The notes: generated from the letters alone by a model not told the origin. Positions 32,127 to 41,533 are shown, counted from the first letter of the stretch. The stretch is DNA of 64,000 bases from Cyclobacteriaceae bacterium (GCA_016786495.1 JAEUUJ010000051.1:1-64000), one strand, 5' to 3'. A program made the numbers and translations.

Positions 32127-34828
32127 TGCAGCTCACCGCAGACCATATCGATTATATCATTAAAGATGTTCAATACCGGGGCATTGTTGTCGATGGCCTG
32201 AAGGATGAGCTGATCGATCACATCTGCAGTTTGGTCGAAACGGAAATGCAGTCGGGCAAACGGTTTATCGATGCCTATCACCATGTACTAAAATCGTTCG
32301 GACATACCGGAGGACTTCGCGAAATACAAACGCAAACCCTTCAGCTTGAAAATCAAAAAACTAAAATCATGTTAAAGAATTACCTGCTCATCGCCATCCG
32401 TTCATTAATGAAGCATCGCTTTTATGCTTTCATCAATGTAATTGGTTTGGCCACCGGCATTGCTGCGTGTTTGGTTATCGTTCTCTTTATTCAGCATGAG
32501 CTTAGCTACGACCGGCACTATGAAAATGCAGAACGCATCTATCGCCTGAACGGCGAGATTAAATTTGGCGGCAATCACTACAAGCTCGCTGTTGCTTCCG
32601 CACCGCTGGGCAGCACGCTCGTTCAAGGCTTTCCGGAGGTTGAGGCAGCCGTGAGGTTTCGCTCGCGCGGTTCATACCTGATCAAGCGTAACGAAACTGC
32701 TGATAACATTAAAGAGAACAATGTTATCTGGACCGACAGCACCTTCTTTAAAGTTTTTTCCGTGCCGGTAATTTCCGGTAACGCATCAACAGCACTGGCT
32801 GAACCGAACTCAGTCGCCATCAGTCAATCCGCAGCAAAAAAATATTTTCCTGATGGAAATGTGCTGGGCCAATCGTTGATTCTGGATAACCGTTGGAATG
32901 TCAAAGTCACGGCCGTATTCGAAGATATGCCCCGTGCATCGCATATTCATTTTGATTTCCTGATTGCGCTGGCCGCCCTGGACGAAGCTCAGCAAACCAA
33001 TTTCATGAGCAATAACTTCCAAACGTATCTGCTGCTGAAGCCTGGCACAAATCCGAAGGAACTGCAACACAAATTTCCCGAGTACCTCGACAAATTTATG
33101 GGGCCACAGGCCGCGGCTGTTTTAGGGGGTGATTTTACGATGGAGAAATTCCGTGCCGGTGGAAATATTTGGGAATACACGCTGATGCCCGTAACCGACA
33201 TTCATTTGCATTCTGATCTTACCGCTGAGCTCGGACCGAATGGCGACATCACGTACGTGTACTTGTTCTCGGCAATCGCGCTATTTATACTCGGCATTGC
33301 CTGCATCAACTTCATGAACCTGTCAACAGCGAGGTCGGCAAACCGCGCCAAAGAAGTGGGCGTACGGAAAGTGATGGGATCGCTGCGCTCACACCTGGTA
33401 CGTCAATTTCTGCTCGAATCAATTTTGCTCAGTTTTGCCTCTTTCGTTGTTGCTGTTGCAGTCGCCTGGCTGGCGCTTCCGGTATTCAACTCATTGTCGC
33501 AAAAAGATCTTGTGTTGCCGCTGTCAAGCCCGGTGTTTTACCTCTTGCTGGGGGGCGCCTCAATCCTGATAGGTTGTCTGGCCGGGTTGTATCCTTCGTT
33601 TTTCTTGTCCGCGTTTAAACCCGTGAATGTGCTGAAGGGCAATGTTGCGTTGGGCATGCGCAGCGGGTGGATCAGAAGTTCGCTGGTGGTGTTTCAGTTT
33701 GTGATTTCAATTTTTCTGGTGATTGCAACGATCACTGTTAACCGGCAACTGGATTACATTCAAAACAAAAAGATTGGCTTTCAAAAAGATCAGGTGTTGA
33801 TCGTGAACGATGCATATGCGTTGGGCGATAAAATCGAATCATTCAAAAATGAAGTACTCAAAAACAACTTCATCAAAAACGGAAGCATCTCCGGATACAT
33901 ACCTGTGACGGGTGGCTGGAGAAATGATAACACGTTTTGGCCGGAAGGCTCCGAACCAAACGAACAAACCATGGTTGGTCTTCAGAACTGGAGTGTCGAT
34001 TATGATTACGTCAAAACCATGGGAATGAAAATTACAGATGGTCGCGATTTCTCGGCCGACTTCGCGTCTGATTCTTCGGCTGTTATTTTGAATCATGCTG
34101 CGCTCAAATTTTTCCATCTCGAGCAGGACCCTATCGGAAAAAAAATCAGCACGTTCAACAACAACAATCCTGATGGTTCTCCCGACCGCAATTCGCTGCG
34201 CTCCTGGACAGTCATTGGCGTGCTCGAAGATTTTCACTTCGAATCGTTAAAGCAAAACATATCCCCGCTCGGCCTGTTCCTCGATAAGAGTACCGGCTCG
34301 GTAATTTTCAGGTTCGGAGCAGCCAATTCTCAGGATGTTATTGCGGCAGTTGAAAAAACCTGGAAAGATCTCGCGCCAGGCCAACCCTTCCAATATTCCT
34401 TTCTTGATGAAGATTTTGCGAGAATGTATTCAACGGAGCAACGCCTCGGAAAAACGTTTGCCGTGTTTGCCTGCCTGGCGATTATCATTGCTTGCCTGGG
34501 TCTCTTCGCACTCACATCCTTTACCGCTGAACAACGAACAAAAGAAATCGGTATCCGAAAAGTGCTTGGCGCCTCCGTTAGCAGCATTGTAGTGCTCTTG
34601 TCGAAAGAATTCGGAAAACTCATTCTCATTGCTTTTGTGTTAGCAGCGCCTCTGGCGTGGTATGCCATCAACTGGTGGCTGAAAAGTTACACCTACAAAG
34701 TTGAGATCGGAATTTTGGTTTACGTGCTTGCGGGATTGTTCGCCTTCTTAATTGCGTGGATAACGATGAGCTATCAATCGATCCGGGCAGCCCGGAACAA
34801 TCCGGTCACGTCATTACGAAGTGAATAG
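32126..34828 (+). CDS. MacB/FtsX-type ABC transporter permease with N-terminal extension (pair 2)
   Basis: A 900-residue permease. A helical N-terminal extension (residues 1-75, ADHIDYIIKDVQYRGIVVDG, then DELIDHICSLVE) precedes TM1 near residue 95 (FINVIGLATGIAACLVIVLF). A periplasmic MacB domain follows, then TM segments near 385-520, a second periplasmic domain, and TMs near 770-890. FtsX signatures MNLSTARSANRAKEVGVRK and FTAEQRTKEIGIRKVLGAS are present. The extension differs in sequence from that of pair 1. No ATPase is encoded next to it. The export substrate is unknown. Confidence 0.9.
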   Translation: MQLTADHIDYIIKDVQYRGIVVDGLKDELIDHICSLVETEMQSGKRFIDAYHHVLKSFGHTGGLREIQTQTLQLENQKTKIMLKNYLLIAIRSLMKHRFYAFINVIGLATGIAACLVIVLFIQHELSYDRHYENAERIYRLNGEIKFGGNHYKLAVASAPLGSTLVQGFPEVEAAVRFRSRGSYLIKRNETADNIKENNVIWTDSTFFKVFSVPVISGNASTALAEPNSVAISQSAAKKYFPDGNVLGQSLILDNRWNVKVTAVFEDMPRASHIHFDFLIALAALDEAQQTNFMSNNFQTYLLLKPGTNPKELQHKFPEYLDKFMGPQAAAVLGGDFTMEKFRAGGNIWEYTLMPVTDIHLHSDLTAELGPNGDITYVYLFSAIALFILGIACINFMNLSTARSANRAKEVGVRKVMGSLRSHLVRQFLLESILLSFASFVVAVAVAWLALPVFNSLSQKDLVLPLSSPVFYLLLGGASILIGCLAGLYPSFFLSAFKPVNVLKGNVALGMRSGWIRSSLVVFQFVISIFLVIATITVNRQLDYIQNKKIGFQKDQVLIVNDAYALGDKIESFKNEVLKNNFIKNGSISGYIPVTGGWRNDNTFWPEGSEPNEQTMVGLQNWSVDYDYVKTMGMKITDGRDFSADFASDSSAVILNHAALKFFHLEQDPIGKKISTFNNNNPDGSPDRNSLRSWTVIGVLEDFHFESLKQNISPLGLFLDKSTGSVIFRFGAANSQDVIAAVEKTWKDLAPGQPFQYSFLDEDFARMYSTEQRLGKTFAVFACLAIIIACLGLFALTSFTAEQRTKEIGIRKVLGASVSSIVVLLSKEFGKLILIAFVLAAPLAWYAINWWLKSYTYKVEIGILVYVLAGLFAFLIAWITMSYQSIRAARNNPVTSLRSE

Positions 34829-34837
34829 TAAAAACAG

Positions 34838-34855
34838 AAGCCGCAGCAGCGGCTT
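34838..34855 (+). terminator. Rho-independent terminator after permease 2
   Basis: A 7-bp stem AAGCCGC / GCGGCTT (34838-34844 and 34849-34855) with loop AGCA and a run of seven T (34854-34860). Confidence 0.85.
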
Positions 34856-34861
34856 TTTTTA

Positions 34862-36775
34862 TCAGCTTTGCGGAACGGGCGAGTCTTTAAAATCTCCGCG
34901 GAGTACCCGGAATCTTTTTCGGGCTTCGGCCGCAAACACGGATCCCGGATACTTGTCGAGGAAATTACGGTAAACCTCCATTGCCATTTCGCGGTTCTTT
35001 AAGTGCCGCTCATAAATTTCGCCCTGCAGGAAATAAGCATCGTCTGCGAGAATATCATCGGGATATTCGTCACGGATTTGCTGCAACAACTTGATCGACT
35101 TTTCAAATTCGCCCCGCTCCATTTGAATGTTTGCTTCGAGCCAATACACATCGTCTTTAATTGCGCTGTTTGAGATTCTTTGAACCGCACCGGTTTTAGA
35201 GGTGTCAGCCCCTGGCAGACCGCTGGCCAGTTGGGCAAGTGCCGTCAATGCTTCGTCACGTTTATTTTGATACAACAACAATTCGACTTTTGCATACGCC
35301 TGAAGTGCTTCGCCCACGCTGTCTTCCAGCAGGTTTTCTTTGATGCGCATGCTCAACTCCATGGCATCGTTTGCTATTTCCCGTGTGGTTGCCTCCTTCA
35401 GGATGTCGAGGTGCTCCTGGGCCAGTTTGAAATCGCCTTTGTAGTAGGATAGCTTGGCATTTTTTAGTTTGGCTTCATACCCAACCGGATTTTCCTCCAG
35501 CGCTTTTTCAACCTGGGAGTATAGCAAGCTCGACTCCCACGGCTCGCCTTTTAGCAAATAGATATCACCTAAATCCAGTTTCACCCTCGACTTAAGCGGC
35601 AGTGAGACTTTAGGATTTTTTATCAATTCTTCCAGCAATAGAATGGCCTGATCTTTTTTATCGAGATAGGTTGCGTAGAGCATCGCTTCATTGCGTTGCG
35701 CTTCAAGTGAATTCGCATTCTCGGGATATTTCAACACGAACTTGCGATAGTCGGCGGCCAGACTTTTTACGGAATCGACATTTACCGGAAACGTATTCTT
35801 CACGCGGGTTTCGCGGGTTCGTAACAGGCCAAGTTGCGCCTGAAGAAAATAAGGTCCGCCGGGATACTCGCGAATAACATATCCATAGGCCTTTGCTGCT
35901 GTTTCGTAGTCTTCGTTGTCAAGTGCAACTTTCGCAATCTCGAGGCTTTTCTCACCGAAACGTTTGTACCTCCGGTCGTATGCGCGCGCCTGGTTAAATG
36001 AAGCACCGAAATTTTTCTGCTGCATCGTTACCCAGATGAGCAAGTCGGAATAAACATCTGCGTCCGGAAATTTCTGGATGCGATCGTATAAAACTTTCTC
36101 AAGCGCCTCAAGTTCTTCCGGTTTGGTAAGAAGAATCTGCATCATGTTTTTTGCGTTCTGGATGGTACCGGAATTCTGGCTCGCAAAGTTCAAGTACTCT
36201 TCAATCATTTTTTCGCGCTGGCCTTTTAGCCGGTAAAGTGTAGCGAGTTCGAAGCTGAACAGAACGGGGTTTCCTAGCGTCTTGCGGCTTTCGTTCAATG
36301 CAATGATCGAGTATTCACCGAGTGACTTTGTGGAAAGGTAGTCCGACAAAATCTTGATCATCGTGACGTTTTCCTTGTGTTCATCGATGAGGTCTTTAAA
36401 GTGCTTATCAGCTTTTGCTACATCGCCTGTTCGCACATATACAACACCGACATCAAGATTATAAATAATGTTATGCGGATCGCGTTTGAGGAGTCGTTTT
36501 AAATATGACTGCGCCTCCGATGGTTCATTCAGGTCAAGCAGCGTGTTGAGATAATTATTATGTATGAAGGGAATATTAATTTCATCTTTGGCAAGATCGC
36601 GAAAAACTTCCACAGCTTTACGTTTATCGCCTTTTAAAAGATATTCGTTCGCAAGTTGTATCTCGGATTGATTTTGTGAATAGCCTTTCATCATGAGCGA
36701 CATGAAAAGTATACACATGGGGATTACCCTTATTATTAATGTATTTATATATATATTATAATTACTATTAGTCAT
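34862..36775 (-). CDS. Exported tetratricopeptide repeat protein
   Basis: A protein of about 640 residues made largely of TPR-like helix pairs (SEAQSYLKRLLKRDPHNIIY, EYPGGPYFLQAQLGLLRTRE, LLEELIKNPKVSLPLKSRVK) ending with a BamD/YbgF-like segment (YFLQGEIYERHLKNREMAME, NFLDKYPGSVFAAEARKRF). A hydrophobic leader ends at GYSQ, so it is exported. The start is uncertain: ATG at 36775 gives a longer leader, ATG at 36718 gives a minimal one and would leave the AT-rich stretch upstream entirely non-coding. An ATG at 36850 exists too but runs through DnaA-box DNA. It is likely an envelope assembly scaffold (inference). Confidence 0.8.
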   Translation of the reverse strand: MTNSNYNIYINTLIIRVIPMCILFMSLMMKGYSQNQSEIQLANEYLLKGDKRKAVEVFRDLAKDEINIPFIHNNYLNTLLDLNEPSEAQSYLKRLLKRDPHNIIYNLDVGVVYVRTGDVAKADKHFKDLIDEHKENVTMIKILSDYLSTKSLGEYSIIALNESRKTLGNPVLFSFELATLYRLKGQREKMIEEYLNFASQNSGTIQNAKNMMQILLTKPEELEALEKVLYDRIQKFPDADVYSDLLIWVTMQQKNFGASFNQARAYDRRYKRFGEKSLEIAKVALDNEDYETAAKAYGYVIREYPGGPYFLQAQLGLLRTRETRVKNTFPVNVDSVKSLAADYRKFVLKYPENANSLEAQRNEAMLYATYLDKKDQAILLLEELIKNPKVSLPLKSRVKLDLGDIYLLKGEPWESSLLYSQVEKALEENPVGYEAKLKNAKLSYYKGDFKLAQEHLDILKEATTREIANDAMELSMRIKENLLEDSVGEALQAYAKVELLLYQNKRDEALTALAQLASGLPGADTSKTGAVQRISNSAIKDDVYWLEANIQMERGEFEKSIKLLQQIRDEYPDDILADDAYFLQGEIYERHLKNREMAMEVYRNFLDKYPGSVFAAEARKRFRVLRGDFKDSPVPQS

Positions 36776-37030
36776 GTTGATATGTGGATAACCTTGGCCC
36801 TTGCTTCGTTGTCGGTAATGTGTGAAATACGTGTTTATAGTAATGCCCAATTGATCAGATAGTTAGACCAATATCAACAATTTTTATGATTGTGGATAAA
36901 AGCTGTGTTGATTAAACGTAATGTTTTGATGTGTGGTTAAGTCTGTTTTTACCAACACTCGGGATCCCTTTTTGTCGTATTTCCGGTTTTCGTACGAGTT
37001 TGTGGATTTTGAAGTGAGTTATCCACACCC
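36725..37030. other. Candidate chromosomal replication origin (oriC)
   Basis: About 300 bp with the features of an oriC. A 40-bp stretch at 36731-36770 contains only two G/C bases, a good candidate for the duplex-unwinding element. Three perfect 9-bp DnaA boxes lie beside it: TGTGGATAA at 36783-36791 and 36891-36899, and TTATCCACA at 37019-37027. A one-mismatch box, TGTGGTTAA, is at 36932-36940, and a partial TGTGGATTT at 37001-37009. The spacer between the TPR protein and the Ig-like lipoprotein has no other gene. mnmG (gidA), a frequent oriC neighbour in bacteria, is 2.5 kb away, and parS-like sites follow. dnaA itself is not in the window. Confidence 0.6.
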
Positions 37031-37032
37031 GG

Positions 37033-38712
37033 TTAATAAGTTATTAACAGTGGTCCGAGCGTCCAGTTCGGCTTGAGGGAGATGTCTTTGACGCCCTTTG
37101 GATTTCTGTAGTAGACAATCGGTTCGGGCTCCGTTTTGGTTTGGTAGTTGCCGGGGTCCCATTTTCCGTTGTTGTTGAGGTCCACAATAATGCGTAGCTG
37201 GTAGGCGTCAGGTGGGAGATTTTGAAAGGAGAATTTTTTCTGGTTGCGTTGCTCTGCGAAGAGTTTTCCGGTTTTCGTGACCAGCTGCAAGATGAAGTTG
37301 TTCGTGGTTTTTACTTCTGCTTCGATGATCGCGGTCGATTCCAGCGTGACGAGTTTTATGTTTGTTGAGAGTGAAACGGATGAATCTCCTTCTACTGAGA
37401 TGAATGTTGCTTTGGCAGCGATCAGCTGTGGTGCTGGCGGTGGTGTGGTGTTTTTAGGTGGCTTGCCGTCGGCAGCTGGTTTCGCTGATGTTGTGTCTTT
37501 CGGGAAGACTTTGGTCAGGTCAATTTTTCTGTTCACTGTTAGTTTGGTGCGTGTGGCGTTCCATGTGAGATCAGATGGAGAAAGTGTTTGTCGTGTTAAC
37601 GAGTCGATGGCGATGTAGATGCTGTCGGCGGTAAATCTCGCGATCGGCTTTGCGAAATTGAGATTCGATATGAGAATCGAGTTACTCTCTGTAACGTTTG
37701 CTGATTCAATTCCTGCTGAGAATTTATCCTTCGTTGCGTCTTTCTTCGGAAACTTGATGTAGACAAGTGTGTCTAGTGAGAAGTTGATACTGTCTGATGC
37801 CTGCACCCGAATCTGGATACTGTCGAGTGGGGAAATCGTGTTATAAATTTTTAACGTGGTTAAGTCAGCCTCGAGTGTTGCGGCTACCCGGTGCGCGGTG
37901 TCTGCCGGAGTTACTTTGTAGTCGGCGAGGCTTTTCGAAAACCGAAGATTGAAATAAGCGAATGTTGGCCGGGCTGTGATCAGCTTCAGCGGATTCATGT
38001 CGGCCTTGAAAGTTCGGATCACCAGCGAGTCGAGGTTTTTGTTCAGGTCAATTGGCTGTGCAATGAATCCGTACGTTTCGCTTTTGCTATCAACCAAAAG
38101 GTTTTTGCTTTTGTCGGCAAACGCGTAGACAACGTACTTTCCGGGCTTTAAATTTTCTAGCGAGAATTTGCCTTTTTTATCCGTTTGTGTTACCCACGAT
38201 CCTGGGTGTTTGAAGATATTGAATGTGTCAGTGTACTCGGCTAATGCTACTGTGTAACTCTTGGGCGGAGTTTCTGTTTGTGCGTCAATGATTTTTCCCG
38301 TTATGCGAAGTGAGTCTAGGTATGACCCGGTACTGAACGCAATTTTTTCGTTGGCCGGATTCTTCTCTGTTAAATCGAGTATGGCTTCGCGAAAGTTGAT
38401 CGTGTACGTGGTGTTTTCCTGCAGCCGGTTTTTGAGTTGTATGGTTACGCGATTTTTGTTCGCAGTAACGTCAAAGTCTTTTCCAACGCTTGGGGTGATG
38501 ATGATTTGTTCTTTGGGATTGCTGAGTTGGATGGGTTCATCGAACGAAAGTTCAATCCGGTTGCCCTGGAAGTTTACTTGTTTATGTTTCGGAAATGACT
38601 CGCGAAGTTTTGGAGGCGTTTCATCTTTTGGGCCGCCCGTAGGTGCGGTTTGTTTAGCGCATTGAACCGCGAGAAAACCAAGCAGAACGAAATATATCAG
38701 GCGGAGTTTCAT
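37033..38712 (-). CDS. Ig-like-domain lipoprotein
   Basis: A 559-residue lipoprotein with lipobox LAVQC (about residue 18). The conserved start of the mature part is APTGGPKDETPPKL, followed by a Big_5-type Ig-like domain (about residues 30-130: NRIELSFDEPIQLSNPKEQI, TTYTINFREAILDLTEKNP). A second beta domain resembling a carboxypeptidase-regulatory fold follows (GKFSLENLKPGKYVVYAFAD). A proline-rich linker lies near 415-435 (KPPKNTTPPPAPQ). The type is widespread in Bacteroidota and sits on the envelope; its function is unknown. The gene overlaps the downstream end of the methyltransferase gene by 4 bp. Confidence 0.85.
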   Translation of the reverse strand: MKLRLIYFVLLGFLAVQCAKQTAPTGGPKDETPPKLRESFPKHKQVNFQGNRIELSFDEPIQLSNPKEQIIITPSVGKDFDVTANKNRVTIQLKNRLQENTTYTINFREAILDLTEKNPANEKIAFSTGSYLDSLRITGKIIDAQTETPPKSYTVALAEYTDTFNIFKHPGSWVTQTDKKGKFSLENLKPGKYVVYAFADKSKNLLVDSKSETYGFIAQPIDLNKNLDSLVIRTFKADMNPLKLITARPTFAYFNLRFSKSLADYKVTPADTAHRVAATLEADLTTLKIYNTISPLDSIQIRVQASDSINFSLDTLVYIKFPKKDATKDKFSAGIESANVTESNSILISNLNFAKPIARFTADSIYIAIDSLTRQTLSPSDLTWNATRTKLTVNRKIDLTKVFPKDTTSAKPAADGKPPKNTTPPPAPQLIAAKATFISVEGDSSVSLSTNIKLVTLESTAIIEAEVKTTNNFILQLVTKTGKLFAEQRNQKKFSFQNLPPDAYQLRIIVDLNNNGKWDPGNYQTKTEPEPIVYYRNPKGVKDISLKPNWTLGPLLITY

Positions 38713-39593
38713 ACGTGCCGGGCGATATAAATCAGACTTGAGAAATTATCGCTGCCAGCTTTCATGTTGGAGCGCATGCCTGACAAAAATCCCCGGAGCA
38801 TTGTTGACATAGAAGCGGTATTGCCGTTGAGATAGTTTTCACTGAGCATGCTTACATAAAATGCGTCAAGCCTCATCGGCACTATTTTTTGAACTTCCAG
38901 CCCGTTTAATTGAAGGAGTTGAGTCATACTCTTTTTCGAGAAATGCCACAGGTGCCTCGGCACATCGTATGCTGCCCAGTAGTCCTGATATTTTTGTGCA
39001 TCGGGTGATTCATAGTTCGGTACAGCAATAAATATAGTGCCATCTTTCTTTAGATGTTGCCGTAACGAGGCGATCGTTTGTTGCAGATCGGGAACGTGTT
39101 CAACCACGTGCCAGGCCGTGATTACATGAAATGGCTGTTCGGGAATTTCGCTTAATGCGGAATATATTTTTTCGCCTGTGTGGTTTTGGGCTTTGGTCCG
39201 CGCGAGCAAGGAGGGCTCTACGCCAGCCACCGTCCAGCCCTGATTTTTCAGGGCGCCCAAAAATTCTCCTGTTCCGCAGCCAAAGTCTAAGGCGCTTCCG
39301 TTTTTTTGATGCGTTCGGATGAGCCGTGTTTTCCAGTTGAGCGCAAATGAGCGGGCTGTTTTGTAAAGGGGACCCATCAGTCCGGATGATTTTCCCGAGT
39401 GGGAAATGTATTCTTCCGACTGGTAGTAGTCACCAAGCTTTTCTGTGTTGGGCCGGGGAGTGGTGATTCCCAGAGAACATTCGGCACAGATAACTACCGG
39501 AAACGTTTCATGTGAAACGGTGAAATCTTTACAGTGTCTGTGTGGTGTAAGTGTCCGGCTTTGGCAGACCGGGCATTCAACAATATCTACCAT
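38709..39593 (-). CDS. SAM-dependent methyltransferase with N-terminal zinc-ribbon-like region
   Basis: A 294-residue methyltransferase. The N-terminus carries CPVCQSRTL and a later CAEC (about residues 7-40), a probable zinc-binding ribbon. The Rossmann domain begins at ALDFGCGTGEFLGALK near residue 102, with VAGVEPS next and HVITAWHVVEHVPDL near 156. This layout occurs in methyltransferases linked to cell-surface or glycan metabolism. A near-palindromic parS-like sequence (39504-39519) lies inside this gene. It abuts mnmG at 39593. Confidence 0.85.
   Translation of the reverse strand: MVDIVECPVCQSRTLTPHRHCKDFTVSHETFPVVICAECSLGITTPRPNTEKLGDYYQSEEYISHSGKSSGLMGPLYKTARSFALNWKTRLIRTHQKNGSALDFGCGTGEFLGALKNQGWTVAGVEPSLLARTKAQNHTGEKIYSALSEIPEQPFHVITAWHVVEHVPDLQQTIASLRQHLKKDGTIFIAVPNYESPDAQKYQDYWAAYDVPRHLWHFSKKSMTQLLQLNGLEVQKIVPMRLDAFYVSMLSENYLNGNTASMSTMLRGFLSGMRSNMKAGSDNFSSLIYIARHV
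39504..39519. promoter_or_regulatory. parS-like site (13/16)
   Basis: CGTTTCATGTGAAACG matches the ParB-binding consensus TGTTNCACGTGAAACA at 13 of 16 positions, with both arms intact and a changed central dinucleotide. It lies within the coding sequence of the methyltransferase, as many parS sites do. Confidence 0.45.
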
Positions 39594-41455
39594 TACTTGC
39601 CAAGATAGATAGTTAGGATGGAAATGTCTGCAGGCGATACTCCGCTGATGCGCGATGCCTGGCCGATGGTTTCGGGTTTGATGCGCTTCAGTTTTTCGCG
39701 CCCTTCTGCAGACAGCGCTTTCACCCGGTCGTAGTCAAAGTCGGAGAGTATTTTGTAAGCGTCCAGTGTCCCGATTTTTTCTGCCAGCTTCTGTTCGCGG
39801 TCGATGTAGCTTTCGTACTTAACGGCAATCTCTACCTGCTCCTGCACTTCCTGCGGATATTTATTAAAGACCGATGCGATCTCCGCATTGATTGCTTTGA
39901 ACTCCGATAATCCGATTTGTGGTCTTCTCAGCAAATTCACGGCAGCAATTTTTTCCTGGATTGTCGAAGTGTTGAGTGTTTCAAGTCCTGCATTCACCGT
40001 CTCCGGTTCAACTTTAATTTTTGCAAGCTCTTCCGAAAGCCGCTTGATGTCGTTTCGTTTGTCAATCAATTTTTCCAGACGGGTGTCATCGGCGAGTCCG
40101 AGTTTGTGACCCATTTCGGTTAAGCGTAGATCCGCATTATCCTGGCGGAGCAGAATTCTGTATTCGGCACGCGAAGTAAACATCCGATAAGGTTCCTGTG
40201 TGCCTTTGTTCACTAAGTCGTCAATCAATACCCCGATGTAGGCCTCGGATCTCTTTAATATAAAGGCCTCTTTTTCGTGTACCTTGTTATGGGCATTGAT
40301 TCCGGCCATAAGTCCTTGACAGGCAGCTTCTTCGTAGCCTGTGGTACCATTGATTTGCCCTGCAAAGTACAGATTATCAATAAGTTGCGTCTCGAGTGTC
40401 AGCTTTAGCTGAGTCGGCGGAAAGAAGTCGTACTCGATCGCATATCCGGGACGGAACATTTTTGCGTTCTCAAAGCCGGGTATCTTCCGAAGGGCTTCGT
40501 GCTGCACATTTTCCGGTAATGATGTGGAGAATCCGTTGACATAGATTTCAACGGTGTTCCATCCTTCGGGCTCAACAAAAATTTGATGCCTGTCGCGCTC
40601 AGCGAATCGGTTGATCTTGTCTTCTATCGAAGGGCAGTAGCGCGGTCCGAGTCCTTTTATTCTTCCGCTGAACATGGGCGACTTTTCGAAGCCTTCTCTG
40701 AGTTCTGCATGTACCGCTTCATTCGTGTAGGTGATCCAGCAGCTTACTTGTTTTTCCAGCGGTTTTGTATCCGAGTATGAAAACTTGCCGGGCTTTTCAT
40801 CGCCTGGTTGTTCTTCCATTTTTGAGTAGTCGAGCGAACGGCCATCCACACGCGGAGGTGTTCCGGTTTTCATTCGTCCCGATTCAAATCCGAACGATAC
40901 TAGTTGCTCCGTAAGTCCGGTAGCCGTTTTTTCGCCCGTTCGGCCACCACCAAAATTCTTTTCTCCGATGTGAATCTTTCCGTTCAGGAAGGTGCCGTTA
41001 GTTAACACAACAGCTTTTCCTTTTATCTCCAGGCCGAGCGCGGTTTTTATTCCGGCCACTCTCCCATCCTTTACAAGAATCTCTTTGGCCATTTCTTGCC
41101 AGAAGTCCACGTTGGCTATCCCTTCAAGCGCTAAACGCCATTCTTCGGCAAATCGCATCCGGTCGTTTTGGGTACGCGGACTCCACATGGCTGGTCCTTT
41201 CGACATGTTCAGCATTCTGAACTGGATCATCGACTTATCGGATACAATCCCAGACTGGCCCCCCAGGGCATCAATCTCCCGGACGATCTGGCCCTTTGCC
41301 ACACCACCCATCGCCGGGTTGCATGACATCTGGGCAATGGTGCCCATGTTCATTGTTACCAGCAGGACTTTCGATCCCATCTTGGCGGCAGCCGCGGCAG
41401 CCTCACATCCGGCATGGCCGGCACCCACAACAATTACATCGTATTCTGGTAGCAT
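39593..41455 (-). CDS. mnmG: tRNA uridine-5-carboxymethylaminomethyl modification enzyme MnmG
   Basis: A 620-residue FAD enzyme (GidA) that with MnmE forms the cmnm5 modification at U34 of tRNAs. The start at 41455 (MLPEYDVIVVGAGHAGCEA) places the FAD-binding GAGHAG at the N-terminus; an earlier in-frame ATG at 41500 runs through a parS-like palindrome and is not used. Signatures are GGVAKGQIVREIDALGG near residue 48, TGTPPRVDGRSLDYS near 200 and CPSIEDKI near 275. The C-terminal helical domain ends VSPADISILTIYL. It is close to the candidate oriC. Confidence 0.96.
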   Translation of the reverse strand: MLPEYDVIVVGAGHAGCEAAAAAAKMGSKVLLVTMNMGTIAQMSCNPAMGGVAKGQIVREIDALGGQSGIVSDKSMIQFRMLNMSKGPAMWSPRTQNDRMRFAEEWRLALEGIANVDFWQEMAKEILVKDGRVAGIKTALGLEIKGKAVVLTNGTFLNGKIHIGEKNFGGGRTGEKTATGLTEQLVSFGFESGRMKTGTPPRVDGRSLDYSKMEEQPGDEKPGKFSYSDTKPLEKQVSCWITYTNEAVHAELREGFEKSPMFSGRIKGLGPRYCPSIEDKINRFAERDRHQIFVEPEGWNTVEIYVNGFSTSLPENVQHEALRKIPGFENAKMFRPGYAIEYDFFPPTQLKLTLETQLIDNLYFAGQINGTTGYEEAACQGLMAGINAHNKVHEKEAFILKRSEAYIGVLIDDLVNKGTQEPYRMFTSRAEYRILLRQDNADLRLTEMGHKLGLADDTRLEKLIDKRNDIKRLSEELAKIKVEPETVNAGLETLNTSTIQEKIAAVNLLRRPQIGLSEFKAINAEIASVFNKYPQEVQEQVEIAVKYESYIDREQKLAEKIGTLDAYKILSDFDYDRVKALSAEGREKLKRIKPETIGQASRISGVSPADISILTIYLGK

Positions 41456-41461
41456 AATATT

Positions 41462-41477
41462 AGTTCCACGTGGAACT
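41462..41477. promoter_or_regulatory. parS-like palindrome upstream of mnmG
   Basis: AGTTCCACGTGGAACT is a perfect 16-bp palindrome matching TGTTNCACGTGAAACA at 13 of 16 positions with the exact CACGTG core. It lies 6 bp upstream of the mnmG start codon, so ParB binding here could also affect mnmG transcription. Confidence 0.5.
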
Positions 41478-41503
41478 TGGCGTATTCCACATTTCCACAA
41501 GCT

Positions 41504-41512
41504 TTATCCACA
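41504..41512 (+). promoter_or_regulatory. DnaA box in the mnmG-ybeY spacer
   Basis: TTATCCACA is a perfect match to the 9-mer DnaA box, located between two parS-like palindromes. It may be a regulatory or titration site near the origin. Confidence 0.45.
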
Positions 41513-41517
41513 GTAAA

Positions 41518-41533
41518 GGTTTCACGTGGAACA
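41518..41533. promoter_or_regulatory. parS-like site (15/16) next to ybeY
   Basis: On the minus strand this reads TGTTCCACGTGAAACC, matching the ParB consensus TGTTNCACGTGAAACA at every position except the last. It is the best parS match in the window, directly beside the end of ybeY. Confidence 0.65.
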
